From NCBI RefSeq assembly GCF_039555335.1, contig NC_092646.1:28387780-28451779 (forward strand): a stretch of 64,000 bases of DNA, given 5' to 3'. Position 1 is the first letter of the stretch. Each line of letters begins with the position of its first letter. The position numbers were made by a program, and so were the translations under genes. Positions 52,204-63,475 of the stretch are shown here, in pieces. The notes beneath the pieces were generated by a model that saw only the letters and a program-made list of their open reading frames with translations, made no database searches and was not told the origin of the DNA. The stretch is from Amphiura filiformis. Its lineage: Eukaryota > Echinodermata > Ophiuroidea > Amphilepidida > Amphiuridae.

Positions 52204-53755
52204 CACCCCTTTTCATCCATGATTATTCATCTATGCCTGGAATGACACGTTAATAGGAATTGGATATAAGAGATGACACGCTTTATATATATTCCATTCC
52301 GACCTGTGACACATTTCTCTTTAGCAGCAAAATTTAACTCCGTCCATGAATTTCAAAAATGATTGTTTAGTAATATCTTCATTCAAGTTAGTCATGCATT
52401 TAGGTTTGGGCTTAAAATAGCATAATTATGTATCTCTACAACACTTGCAGTCCTGTTGGATATCACGGTATTACACCCAACTGTGTGTCAATAAGCACCT
52501 TTGTCCTTGCCACCCATGCATGTCAAAAAAGATTATATCACACCTTTATTCACACATTACAATGTAGCCTATATGCTAGAAAATCATGTAGATAACTATA
52601 TATAAGTTTGCTATCTACTGTAGATAGCACGGTATCTTGCTTCGTTTTGTGATAAAATCGCATTATCTCAAAATTATTATCTTTGCCCTTACCACAATTA
52701 ATTATGTGGTCCTTACTTAGTAGTATTCACCTAGCAGAAACAATTTGGTATAGTAATATATATGCAAGATTCTACAGATGGTAGTTATGCAGTTACTATC
52801 TATCATGTGGTATACACTACTTTTCATCTGGGTAAAAAATAAATAATCAAAATTTATGTAATCTTGATCAAAACACATTTTAATACGATATTCACACCAA
52901 ATTAGGTCATCTAGTCAAGAAATTAGAAATGTGAATGAATAATTAGTTGCATGATTTGCTATCTAAGGTAGTAGACAGCACCAGCATGCCATATGAATTC
53001 ATAAGCACATTGTCTTAGCTTAGCATACTATTCAAACTGACTTCATCCGTATACGTATCATCGACTGCATGACGTAAACATTCACAGATTATGTAATACT
53101 ATCTACGGTAGATAACACTGCATGTATTAGACGCATGTCTTGTAGCAATAAGCACTTCATTTTAGCTTTTACTCCCTCATTCAGGTTTTCCATTATCATA
53201 CTGTGTCTTTACTCGGGATGGCAGTATACCATGCACCCATTCATGTTCCTTTCACCGTAGAAAATAGTATCATTTCATGTAGTTTTAGAGAACTTATAAA
53301 AGAAAAAAAAAGCAAAGGCGATCTTTGCGAGCACAGTAGGCATAGACATAGCTACTTCATAATAATACTATATAATAGTTTAAAATGCTAGTTGTTTTAA
53401 CGTCATAAGTTATCCAAGTATGGACCCCAAAAACTTATTCAGATATTGAAGTATGTGATTCCACATGAGAAGCAAAAGAGGACAGTCCACAAATCCCTTA
53501 GCATTTATTGGGACCAATGTTCCCAGGAAAAAGAAACGCAGATGCATTTTCAGACAATAGGAGCATAACAGAGTTTGAAGAAAAATTGTGTTTGCATGGG
53601 AAGTTCACCCCTCACCATTTCCTCCAAGTTCTCGCATAACAGAAGCAACCACAAAAGCGGCACAGTTGATACGCGTTGATCATGACGGTTCTGTAATAAA
53701 TTCTAATGATATTGTGTGTATTGAGAATTGTAAGAATAAGTTTGAGATGTTTAGA
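52204..53755. other. Intergenic DNA with three GATA-type palindromes
   Basis: 52609-52629 (TGCTATCTAC + T + GTAGATAGCA, perfect), 52957-52980 (interrupted) and 53097-53117 (two changes). No array, no coding block. Confidence 0.7.
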
Positions 53756-53757
53756 AT

Positions 53758-53954
53758 GGGCAATTCCATTTAAAATACATATACCATATGGAAGACATAA
53801 TCTTAATCTCCCACCAACATGACCAAAGAGAGTGTGAATTTCAAAATGGTGTTAACTAAATGGGTGACTCCATTTGAAATTTACACTCCCTATGAGGGAT
53901 GGTACTCATGCCTTCTATATGGTGTGTAGTTTGGATTTCAACTGCAAAAGCCCA
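53758..53954. mobile_element. MITE family A, copy 5
   Basis: TGGGCAATTCCATTTAAAAT to CAACTGCAAAAGCCCA; the most decayed A copy. Confidence 0.75.
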
Positions 53955-53997
53955 ACGTTGTGGTTATAGTATAGTTGAGTTAGGACCACATAATTAG

Positions 53998-54170
53998 ATA
54001 TAATGAAAGATAGGGATAAAAAGACTAAATTGCGTCTGACGTCAGGGCAAAGGCGCGCAGTGATTGGTTGCCGACCTGCGCAGTACGGCATTTTCTGTCT
54101 AGTTGTCAGAATTTTAGACGCGACTTAGTCTTTTTTTTTTATCTCTGTCTTTCATTATAGCGTCATCATT
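53998..54170. mobile_element. MITE family G, copy 2 (opposite orientation)
   Basis: ATATAATGAAAGATAGGGATAA...AAAGACTAAATTGCG at the left and the matching complement at the right. Carries CTGACGTCAG, GTGATTGGTTG and GACCTGCGCAGTACGGCAT, the same core as 20866-21029 inverted. Confidence 0.85.
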
Positions 54171-54189
54171 GTTCTAGTTTAAAGCATGA

Positions 54190-54374
54190 AGTTGAGTTTA
54201 TAGTTCATTGGCAATGAGCGAGTTTTACACTGACCAATGAAACGGGTGGTTATATATACCCGGGTTATATATTTGCCCGTATAAGTATACGATCCCATTC
54301 TATACTGTTGGACTATGCAGGAAGAAAACAAGTCACGTATCGCTACAGCTAGCGATAGAACTATAAACTCACCT
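54190..54374. mobile_element. MITE with TGAGTTTATAGTTC ends
   Basis: TGAGTTTATAGTTC at 54193-54206 and its exact complement at 54358-54371. The interior contains CCAAT, TATATATA and a CGCTAC...GTAGCG-like stem, which mimic a promoter. 185 bp. Confidence 0.85.
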
Positions 54375-55696
54375 TTACTTTCTTATTCTATAAAGCATTA
54401 GAATTCATATCTATAACATTATAGTTTTTTATCTTTAAATTTTATTTTGTTCCCTACTGCAATCTTATAGAATGAAATTTTAGCCAAAGAATGTTATGAT
54501 TTTCTATCCTGTTTTAATTACTCATAATTAACTTAAACCAAAGAACGTCTATACGCATGGTAGATCCTGCAGTTAAAAAACAATAATGATCATGATAATG
54601 ATTCAATGTTTCATTTTCAAAGGCAATATTATAGAACTAAGAACTAGTTCTAGCATGATAAAATAGAACAAAATCCTTCTTTTTCTGTATTTAAAAGAAA
54701 GGCTTCAAAAAGTTGATAAACTCTGGTTGTTTAAATAATTATTCTACATTTGTGTATTTTATAACAATATTTTTAATTGATCCTTGACGAGTTTCCAACG
54801 TATTTACATGGCAAATCCAAGCAGCTATAAGAAAGTATAGAGAATTATTTAATACATTATAATTTAAAGCCACCTTAGATATAATCATTGTCGACAGACA
54901 TTAAGCCGTAGCTTAAACGCTGATAATTACGGTAGGTAATACTTTTGGGAAGTGATAACCTAAACTGTGTCACACTGTTATCGATTCGGTTGTGGTAATG
55001 GTATAATTGTATAAACCCCGTAATCAAAATATGCCTTACTGATATTCACTATAGAGCCATTAAGTTAATAAATCGCTGCTTAAACACTGACAATTACGGT
55101 ACTTATGATACTGTTTAACATAATATAAAATATTAAACTAAACGGGATTAACAAATGTGTTTGATATCATAAGATTCTTTACAAATTTATGGTAATATTT
55201 ATTGACTATTCCAAAATATACCACTATAATACTAGTAATAACATATTAATGAACCTGTTAAAGTTCGGTTTAAAGAAGCATTAAATTAACCAGAGGCAAC
55301 AAACTAAAAAAATCCTTACACACGTTGGAATCATGTGGTCAAATGTCTGAAATGTATTTTTAAAATATTTTGGTTCATTAAAATGTAGAGCTGTAATAAT
55401 TAAAAACGATATGTATGTTTGTGTAATGCACAAAAATAAATAAAAATGTGTATAATTTTGATTTTGAGCTGAGGAGAATAAAGTGTAATAAAATATTGTT
55501 ATGTTAAAAATAATATAAATGTGTCTTTATTATGTTCATTTTATGTGTTGGTAACATTAAGGCGATATTGGGAGGTGGGCTGAGCCCCTGCCGTTAGCCC
55601 CTCGATTCCCAAGCCTATGCCAGCTTAACGATATTTTGAAAGAATATTAATATGTAAGATGCACTTTTTGAAGAAAAAAATTATCCTGTTTCTGAA
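54375..55696. other. Intergenic DNA, nothing recognised
   Basis: About 1.3 kb of AT-rich sequence without visible structure. Confidence 0.4.
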
Positions 55697-56374
55697 TTAA
55701 GGGATCTAGAATGAGCGTTTATGCGTTTCGACAGTATTTTTTGTGGGACATGAGAGCACCTCAGACGTATCGAATTGCATTCTGAATACGAAGCATGTCT
55801 TTCTGATATCAAATAATTTTCATTTTTGAAATTCACGATATAATACAAATTTTATGACAAATTTTATGACAAATTATTAAAATTTGATATTTTTCAAATT
55901 TTTGATATATAACAGTCCTCGAAATAAATTTTATAAATCTAATGATATATTCTTAAAGTGCATGTAGCTGGGAGGAAAAGCCGACGATCAATTGAAAATT
56001 TTGACCTTTTATATTGAAGATATGGATTTTTTTCCCAAAAAGCCCTATTTTTTTTTTGGTGTTTTGGGAAAAATCCATATCTTCAATACGAAAGGTCAAA
56101 ATTTTCAATTGATCGTCGGCTTTTTATCCCACCTACATACACTTTAAGTATAAATCATCAGATTTATAAAGTTTACTTCAAGTACTGTTAAATATCAAAA
56201 TATCAATTTTAATGATTTGCCATAAAATGTGTATTACATTGCGAATTTCAAAAAATCAAAATTATTTGATATCAGAAGGACATTCTTCGTATTCAGAATG
56301 CAATTCGATATGTCTGATGTGCTCTAATGTCCCACAATAAATACTGTCCAAACGTTCATACCCCTTCCCTGAAG
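55697..56374. mobile_element. TTAA-flanked fold-back element, copy 3
   Basis: TTAAGGGATCTAGAATGAGC to CCTTCCCTGAAG; the right TTAA has become TGAA. Central hairpin at about 55975-56130. Closely related to 31611-32278. Confidence 0.85.
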
Positions 56375-57660
56375 TATAAACTGTTTAATCAGGCGGGGGA
56401 AGGGCAATGGGCAGATGGCTCTTATCGGACTGGTCAGCTCCTTCTATCAGACAGAAATCATTTCTGAGATCGATCAGAAATTGCCCTGTGAATTGCCCAG
56501 GAAACATGATTTTGGGCTAAAATAGTGTGAAATTAAAATTGGCCCGACAAAATTGAAAATTCGTACCGATGAACCACTGGGCGAAAACGATACACATGCA
56601 TCTGGAACATTTACAACTATATTCGAACACTTGCAATTTTACACTATTATATACCCATTTCTAGGTGCTTCCCGAATGTTTGCGTATTTAAACAGGATAT
56701 ACTAAGAACAAAGAATGTTTTTCTTCTTTGAGTTTTCAGGGGGTGAGGTGCAATCTGCCCCGTCAGACACGTCGCTGGAATCCAGGTACCTACCACTAGT
56801 TTATCTGCATGCTTTTATTTAGAGTAAAAACTAAAAACATACAATTTGTTTTATTCATTTATTATGATTAGAATGTAAACTTAAAATAACCATTTTATTT
56901 TTGTCCAAACTGCAAAAGAAAAGCAGTAACAATTCGTGTTTTTTAGTTTAAATTACGCCTTTTCATTATCCTTATCGCATATCTTGGCGTCAAAAACCGG
57001 TAAACGGTTGTTTATTTTTTTATTTTCTTCAAATGTGAGTGAAAAAACAAAAATATACCGTTTAAACTTCTGTAGGTCGAGTTGTCCGTAGGTCGAGTTA
57101 TCTGACATTCCCTCATGCAGTGAAGTGCAGACACAATTTTGTTAATTATTCATGACTACTCATTTTCATTAATAAGAATACCCCCCCCCCAAGGTTATTT
57201 TAAGTTTAGATTAAGAGCATATAAATAAAAGAATAAACAAATTGAGTGTTTTTAGTCTTTACTTTAAATGAAAAAACAAAACAAAAACAGAAAGAAAAAC
57301 GAACTAACGGTACCATAAGTACCTAGATTCACTGGGGAGGGGGGTATTGTGCACCCTCGGTTATAAACGTCTTCAGACAAAAAAGAAAACGACAAGCTAT
57401 GTTTATATAGTCAAAAACGTTTCAAGAGGTCAGCAGTGATCAAATTTCATACAACAGGGGTCAAATTTCAGTTGCACAGGTTTTCTTCAAAACCACGCGT
57501 AAGTAATTCCTCTGGTCATAACGATTAAAAAAGTATAGTTTGACCTACCTGTGAGGTCACGCATTACTTAGACTAATCATAATAGGTAAATTTGACAAAA
57601 AAATTCCACAAACTTTCAAAAAACGAATGCACCTGTCGCCAACTTCTTGCACCTGTTGCC
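56375..57660. other. Intergenic DNA, nothing recognised
   Basis: A short poly(C) run at 57181-57190 and G-rich patches; no coding block or clear repeat. Confidence 0.4.
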
Positions 57661-57664
57661 CAAA

Positions 57665-57980
57665 CTTTGGACCAATCAGAATCCGCGTTTCTAATATGTT
57701 TGCGCATGCGCATAACAGCGGGGTCGAAGTTCGGGATTTTGTTTTTGTTTTTTTGCGAAGAGCCATGCGGCTGCTGGAGCACAGTTCATGAGTACAGAGA
57801 ATATAATTTGTGAGAGAATAAAAATCTAGCTTGCTATAAAATATGTCTTGCCCATGGAAACAAGTATCCGGGCGTAGATTACCCGCTTTGCCTGGCAATT
57901 CTTCGCATTTCACATTCGGAAGACAGAGCCAGAGAGGAGGCGAGCGTGAGCGTCAACGAAGCGGCAGCGATCTGCATGGT
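57665..57980 (+). promoter_or_regulatory. Candidate promoter and first exon of an unseen gene
   Basis: CCAAT at 57672-57676 and TGCGCATGCGCA at 57701-57712 (an NRF1-type palindrome) precede a CpG-richer stretch (57870-57975, AGGCGAGCGTGAGCGTC). This ends in CTGCATG followed by GTAAGC (57979), a good splice donor right after an in-context ATG. Taken together this looks like a housekeeping-type promoter with an ATG-bearing first exon, but no following exon is identifiable in the window and the next 800 bp are a transposon. Inference only. Confidence 0.3.
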
Positions 57981-58038
57981 AAGCTTATTACTTGAGTTAC
58001 ACTTTTACTGGTACAAGTTGTACATCATGTATCGTATG

Positions 58039-58868
58039 TAAACTCCTCAACGAAAGTTTGGAAAGTTTTTTCAAGCATCTGTATCTCCAATTATTTGTGA
58101 CATATTTATATCGTGTTGCATATCACTGGATAGCTACAATACTCCCCTTTACAATGACACCCCATTTGAAACAACAACATTTTTCACGGCTGAGTACAGG
58201 CCTTGTGAATGTAGTGGGGTTTCAAAATGAATTTGTCAAATTGACCATTATTCTGTGCTCAAACAAAGCTAGCCACTAACCTCAATAGCGGGTGGAAAAA
58301 CCACAGGCAGCCACAATAGTCAGGCACCTTCTCCTCATGCTGCTCACCGACCTGGTTACACGATACTGTCATACTGTCATTCCATTCTTCCACAAGGATT
58401 AAATGCAGGTCATTCAATGTGGTTGCCTATGGGCTTCTTTGGCACGCGCACAGCACGATCAAGCTGGTCCCACAAGTGTTCAATCGGGTTGAGGTCTGGC
58501 CCCGGTCTGGCCTGATGGCAGGCCATTTTGACTCTACTCCCATATTCTGTAGGTAGTCGTTGACTACCGTGGCTATGTGGGGCGAGCGGTGTCATCTTGG
58601 AGGATTGCATTAGGTCCCAGATTGTGAAGTTATGGGATTGCAGCTTTCTGCACAGAATAATGGTCAATTTGGCAAATTCATTTTGAGACCCCACTACAAT
58701 CACAAGGCATGTACTCAGCCGTGAAAAATGTTATTGTTTCAAATGGGGTGTCATTGTAAAGGGAGTATTGTAGCTATCCAGTGATATGCAACACGATATG
58801 AATATGTCACAAATAATTGGAGATACAGATGCTTGAAAAAACTTTCCAAACTTTCGTTGAGGAGTTTA
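58039..58868 (-). mobile_element. Defective Tc1-like transposon with 221 bp inverted repeats
   Basis: Left repeat 58039-58259, right repeat 58648-58868, outer ends TAAACTCCTCAACGAAAGTT and complement, flanked by TA-containing sequence. The minus-strand interior encodes a shortened, frame-broken piece of Tc1/mariner transposase including PDLNPIEHLWD, the block with the catalytic Glu of the DDE triad. Long inverted repeats and TA ends fit the Tc1 IR/DR layout. Confidence 0.85.
58420..58620 (-). pseudogene. Tc1 transposase remnant
   Basis: The minus-strand frame carries PDLNPIEHLWDQLDRAVR, typical of the C-terminal part of Tc1-like transposases. Immediately upstream a second frame contains VVNDYLQNMGV and a third QDDTARP, the expected preceding motifs, so at least two frameshifts separate them. 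Only the last part of the gene remains; the DNA-binding domain and first catalytic Asp are absent. Confidence 0.85.
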
Positions 58869-58869
58869 T

Positions 58870-60310
58870 TATAATTATGTTGTATTGTAATACACACCTA
58901 CACCCCCGACATGAACACTTGGTGAAGTTGGTCGAGGGATTCTCACGCTGTCAACACTAGGCCATGTAGGCCAGGCATGGCCCAGGGGACACTTCACGAA
59001 ATCCCTGACCTGTGTAGGCCTTTCATTTCAGTTCTGGCGTGACCTCAAAATCAACACATGGTCATGATGGTCGGATACATGAACATGATCAATGAGTGCA
59101 GCAGTAAACTTCAAACTTCCCCCTTCAAGGAAAGTGCTAGAAGCAGAGGGTGTGAGACTTTTAGACCACCCTCGCTAAAAACGTATACATTTTTACTTTT
59201 CAAACAATCAAGTACAAATCACAAGTTATCAGGTTTTAACATAGTTGCGAAACACTTTAGAGTCAAGCGAAAAACAACATAGGTACCAGTTTGCATGTAT
59301 TGTTGATACCAGGTCGGCTTTAAGTCCAATCAGATGGATCCTGCTGAGTATTCAATGTAAACGGTCCTATTATTGGACATATTGTATACATGTGGCGATT
59401 CACTCGGTCGGACATCCGGGAACATTGTCCCCTTCGTCCCCTTTGCACAAGCGCGTGCAATGCATAGCAACCAGCTTGAGAAAGGGGAACTTCACATGCG
59501 CACACTGGTTTGACAAGGCTATTTCCCCTTTGTGATGTCAGCCCAAACAAAGAGAATGCGCACTAAGGATCTGAAGGGGCACAGCAACTTTTTTAGGGCA
59601 AGTTGATAATTGCCTTGGATTTTCACTGAAAAGGCAAGGCAGCACAGCAGTTTAATATTTCAAGAGGGCACCATGGCAACTTGAAAATTTGAGAAGGACA
59701 CCAAGGCAATTTCTCAAAAGTGAAGAAAACACACACAAAAATAGATAGATGATTTTATAATGAAGGGGCAGGGACGCAGCGCTGGGGTAGTACAAGGAAC
59801 TTATACGATGTCCTCATTCACTAACTGATACTATCTGTCCATCGTATAAGACTGTTACCGTACGGCAGCGTGTTGAAGGAATATTACACAGTCAAGAATA
59901 GGCTCCATCATTTTTTTTTATTCTGATCCCTCACAATGTCCTAAAACATCAAAACATCAAAAGCGTTGCACGTATACTTACTTTAGACTGTCCTTTTTCA
60001 CATAACGCAGACAAAGTAGGGCCAACTTGCCTAGAAATGGTCAAATTTTGGCAAGAAATATCTCTGTGTAATATGTAAGTCCCATATCACATCGTTATCG
60101 GCGATCGAGTTTTTTTCTTCTGAAGTTTGGCTGGTCCCCACCAGCGTCATGCACGTGATGTGACACAGCTAAAATAATTGACCGGAAATCGGGATCATTA
60201 AAACGTCAACAAATTTCAAAACATAGAAATCAGTAAACTTAATGGCGAGCGGTCCGAATTTTGAGCCATACAAGTTTACGTGGTGAACTAGGGCTGGGGC
60301 ACCGACGGCA
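58870..60310. other. Intergenic DNA, little recognised
   Basis: A degenerate GGGCA / GGCAACTT-type repeat occupies about 59575-59720 and has a possible relative at 61490-61560. No coding block was found despite several open frames at 59.05-59.55 kb. Confidence 0.4.
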
Positions 60311-60311
60311 A

Positions 60312-61540
60312 CTTCATTCATTCATATTTATTCGGCAAAATCGACAAGAACAATAAATATAATCAATCACAAATTATCACAAATTTAGCATATGAAATAC
60401 ATGGATACAAGCAAAGACACCTAAAAGCCGAAATGCCAGGATAACCCATAAAGTCTAGCTGCAAATGTGTAAACTTATTTCCAATGGGGTCCAACATAAA
60501 GACAAGACAGTGCCTGGGACGGAGGACAAAACAAGCAAAAGGACAGAAAGGAACAGGTTACACAAATGCAGCTGACTCTTGGGTTAACGTACTTCTGGCA
60601 AGGTGTTTTTTTATGGCATATTTAAAAGTATTTTTGTCAATAATAGCTTTGATTTGGGATGGTAAATTATTCCAATCAAGTGTGGATTGATAGAAAAAAG
60701 ACTTTTTGGTGTAAGATCCTACTCTCGGGACATGGAAATTTGAAGCACTAGACCTAGTGATATAATTATGAACATGAGATATTTTTGTAAAGAATTGATC
60801 AAGATAAGATGGGGCCAGTGAGTGAAAAATATTAAACATGTGATTTAGCCTTAATTGTCTAGCCCTGTTTTGGGTATCAAGCAGTTTGACAGTGTCCAAA
60901 TTGATTTGACCAACATGATCTCTCGAGGATAAGTTCAAAATAAAACGAACCATATTGTTTTGAGAGATTTGAAGCTTACGTTGACTTTCCTTTGATAAAC
61001 CAGTAAACCAGGAGGTGCTACAATAATCTAAATGTAGCCTGCCAATAGCTTTCTTAACAAGAGAATCAACCATAACTTCCCCAGATAGATATTGGTCTAG
61101 TGTAACACCAAGGTATTTTATGGATGGGACAGGATTAATTGTATGACCATTGTATGAGATGTGGAAATCAGAAGCTTTTTTAAGTTTCCTGTGCGAAGCA
61201 AATAAAATGAGCTCGGTTTTACCAACATGTAAAGATAATTTATTGTTAATAAGTCAGTTGTTACAGGAACTCAAATCCATGCTTAGTTCATGTGCAACCA
61301 CATCTGGGTTCTTATTGGAAGAAATGATCACGCTATCATCAGCATACAGGAGCAACTTGTTTTTCACGGATGTAACCATGTCATTGCTATAACATAAATA
61401 TAGCAGGGGACCAAGCAAGCTCCCCTGCGGAACTCCGCAGGAGAGTTGCATAAGATCGGATTGTATGCCATCGATAGGGCCTACTGACAATGTGGGCAAA
61501 GAGGGCAAAGCAAGTGCCATTAGAGGGCAAAGCAAGTGAC
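60312..61540 (-). pseudogene. LINE fragment 1: reverse transcriptase C-terminal half and 3' end
   Basis: Read on the minus strand from about 61540: GVPQGSLLGPLLY (RT motif 4/B region), then LLLYADDSVI (catalytic YADD), then LSLHVGKTE and KYLGVTLDQ near 61230-61100, then a 171-codon frame (61073-60558) with LDYCSTSWFTGL and DWNNLPSQIKAI, typical of the C-terminus of jockey/CR1-type LINEs. About 30 codons appear deleted just before LDYCST. The 3' end is a TGAA repeat after AATAAATA (about 60330-60312). The N-terminal endonuclease and first RT motifs are missing. Confidence 0.9.
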
Positions 61541-61985
61541 TGTCTTGGGTAAAGGATGTATTTTGAGGGCATTACGGCAGTGGGGATGGGCACCCATGGC
61601 AAAATGCCATGGGTGCCGTGGGTTAATTCGAGGGCTGCTACAGTTCCTCACAGCCCATGCAGTATGGGCTGTAGTGTATGGTAATAATTGGCCAAACACT
61701 TTTGCCAAGATTTCTTTTATTTTGCTGTTGTGTTATGCTCACCTCTTACTTGATTTTCAAAATGTAACATGTAGGCCTACACCAAACACAGCCACACAGC
61801 CCCCGAAATGGTCTACTTTTTAGGGGAGCTCAACTCGGAAACATTTATTTAGTGATTCTGTAGTTAAAATTGCGATCCCCAAAGGCTACACCTTTGAACG
61901 AAAATGTAGAAATCTCTGTCAGGAAATTCCTTTACATAGAAATTCCTGCATTGGTTCAATCGCATTTTAAATGAATACTGCTTAC
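61541..61985. other. Spacer with a perfect hairpin
   Basis: GGCACCCATGGCA (61589-61601) pairs exactly with 61605-61617 around AAA. GGGCAAAG(C)AAGTG repeats lie just upstream (61495-61540). Origin unclear. Confidence 0.5.
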
Positions 61986-61989
61986 ACAT

Positions 61990-62822
61990 TTCAACGTGAG
62001 TCACATGCTGTACAAATTATTCTGTCTTTACGTCGTTTATCTTGGGATTTTTGGATGTTGCCCAAGCCCGAATGTCTGAAACAGGCTTCTATTGACGCAA
62101 TGGCTTTGTGTTGCAGATGGATCAAACATACTGTACACTTCTGTCCCGGGACTTTTGTATTGTCTGCATACACCATTCGCTAATTCCATGAGCATTCAAA
62201 ATATCTTGAATTGGACCAGAGTACAAAATAAACTGTATTTGGACCAACCACAGATCCCTGCGGAACAATGTAGCTTAGCGGATGATTCTCTGAAACAGTC
62301 TTGCCAATGACAATTGAATGACTGGTTGTGCTCAGAAAGGTAAGATCTGAACCATTCAAGGGCAACTTCAGTGACACCATACCTTTCTCTCAGCCGAGTT
62401 AGCAACATGGTGATGGTGTCAAATGCAGCGGATAAGTACAAGAATATAAGAATAGCCACCTTGTTGTCATCCACCGCACATAGGAGATCATTTTGCACAC
62501 ATACTAGGCTAGGACTGTTTTTGTGGAATGATGTTGTCTCTTGTCTGTATGCCGACTGAAAGTTGTTGTGAAGATTGTTATTATTGAGATATTCCTGCAA
62601 TTGGGATACCACCCGCTCAAGAATCTTAGATATGAAAGGAAAGTTTGAGATGGGCCAATAGTTCTTGAGGTCTTCAGGATTGGCATTGTTTTTCTTGAGA
62701 ATCGGCTGATTTTAGTGCACATGGAACAATGCCAGCAGAGAGGGAGCAGTTTATAATGCTGGTAATGACAGGTAATAGCACATACAGTCCTTCAGAAGCG
62801 AAGTTGGAATAGGGTCAAGCAT
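61990..62822 (-). pseudogene. LINE fragment 2: reverse transcriptase N-terminal half
   Basis: On the minus strand: LDPIPTSLLK (62815 region), then LKNYWPISN and SKILERVVSQLQEYL, then FQSAYR, VQNDLLCAVDDNKVAIL and LSAAFDTI (the first catalytic Asp region, here LYLSAAFD with Asp replaced by Tyr), VPQGSVVGP, and finally a YADN variant of the YADD box near 62170. Several frameshifts. A different, older element from fragment 1 since the PQG and YADD motifs are both duplicated. Confidence 0.85.
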
Positions 62823-62823
62823 G

Positions 62824-63366
62824 CCTGTCTTGTCTTGTCTTGTCTTGTCTTGTCCGTACTGCACCAACCGCTGCCGCTGGGCTATAAACATGCAGTCCCT
62901 CATGCATGCAGTTGCAAAATTAAATAGAACTTTGAAGCAGCGACTTGAATGCCTTTGAATCAGCGGCAGATTTAATGTGTGGCGGCAGGGCGTTCCAGGT
63001 TGGCATGGTCCTAGGATAGAGTGAATAGCGGTAGCAGTGTTTGTTGGTCGGGATAATATTGTAGTTTAAAGGTTGGTTTTGATGGGTTGCTGGTCTGTTG
63101 TTTTGCTTGCAGGAAAGATGACTAATGTTGGATGGAGTAAATGAGTGAGTTTCTTTGTAAACTGTAGTGAGCCTGCAGGCTATAGTGCGGCATTTCTGAA
63201 GGGTGTCCCATTTCAGATCAAGGAGCATGTCTACGCTACTGGTCTTTCTGTAGTCATTGGTTACAAACCTGGCAGCTCTTCTCTGAATTTTTTTCAAGGT
63301 TGTTGATCATGTGAATGGCTTGGTAGGGTTCCCAAATGGCACTATACAGTATTCCAGTCATCCATG
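62824..63366 (-). pseudogene. LINE fragment 3: 5'-truncated C-terminus with (ACAAG)n tail
   Basis: The minus-strand frame with IQRRAARFVTNDY, LKWDTLQ and LYPRTMPTWNALPPHIKSA is the C-terminal region of an RTE/CR1-like LINE. It is followed by a 3' tail of tandem ACAAG (seen as TTGTC repeats at 62826-62853). 5' truncation and a short-repeat tail are hallmarks of target-primed reverse transcription. Confidence 0.85.
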
Positions 63367-63475
63367 ATAACTTTCCGCACAGCATCTTCGGAAACTGGAG
63401 CAAAAGAGTCAAGCTTGCTTTCACATGAATTGCGGATGTCAACAGACAGGTTAACCGAAGATGTTGAATTCATAA
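63367..63475 (-). pseudogene. Upstream part of LINE fragment 2
   Basis: Minus-strand reading gives KLDSFAPVSEDAVRKVIM, the segment that in related LINEs lies just before the LDPIPTSLLK motif. That motif resumes at 62822, so LINE fragment 3 appears to have split this element. Confidence 0.65.

Noticed and set aside
54232..54320. CCAAT plus TATATATA promoter-like arrangement
   Set aside because: Lies entirely inside a 185 bp element with perfect 14 bp inverted ends, so best read as MITE interior.
57557..57913. 118-codon minus-strand frame
   Set aside because: No recognisable domain, and it overlaps the candidate promoter in the opposite direction; probably chance.
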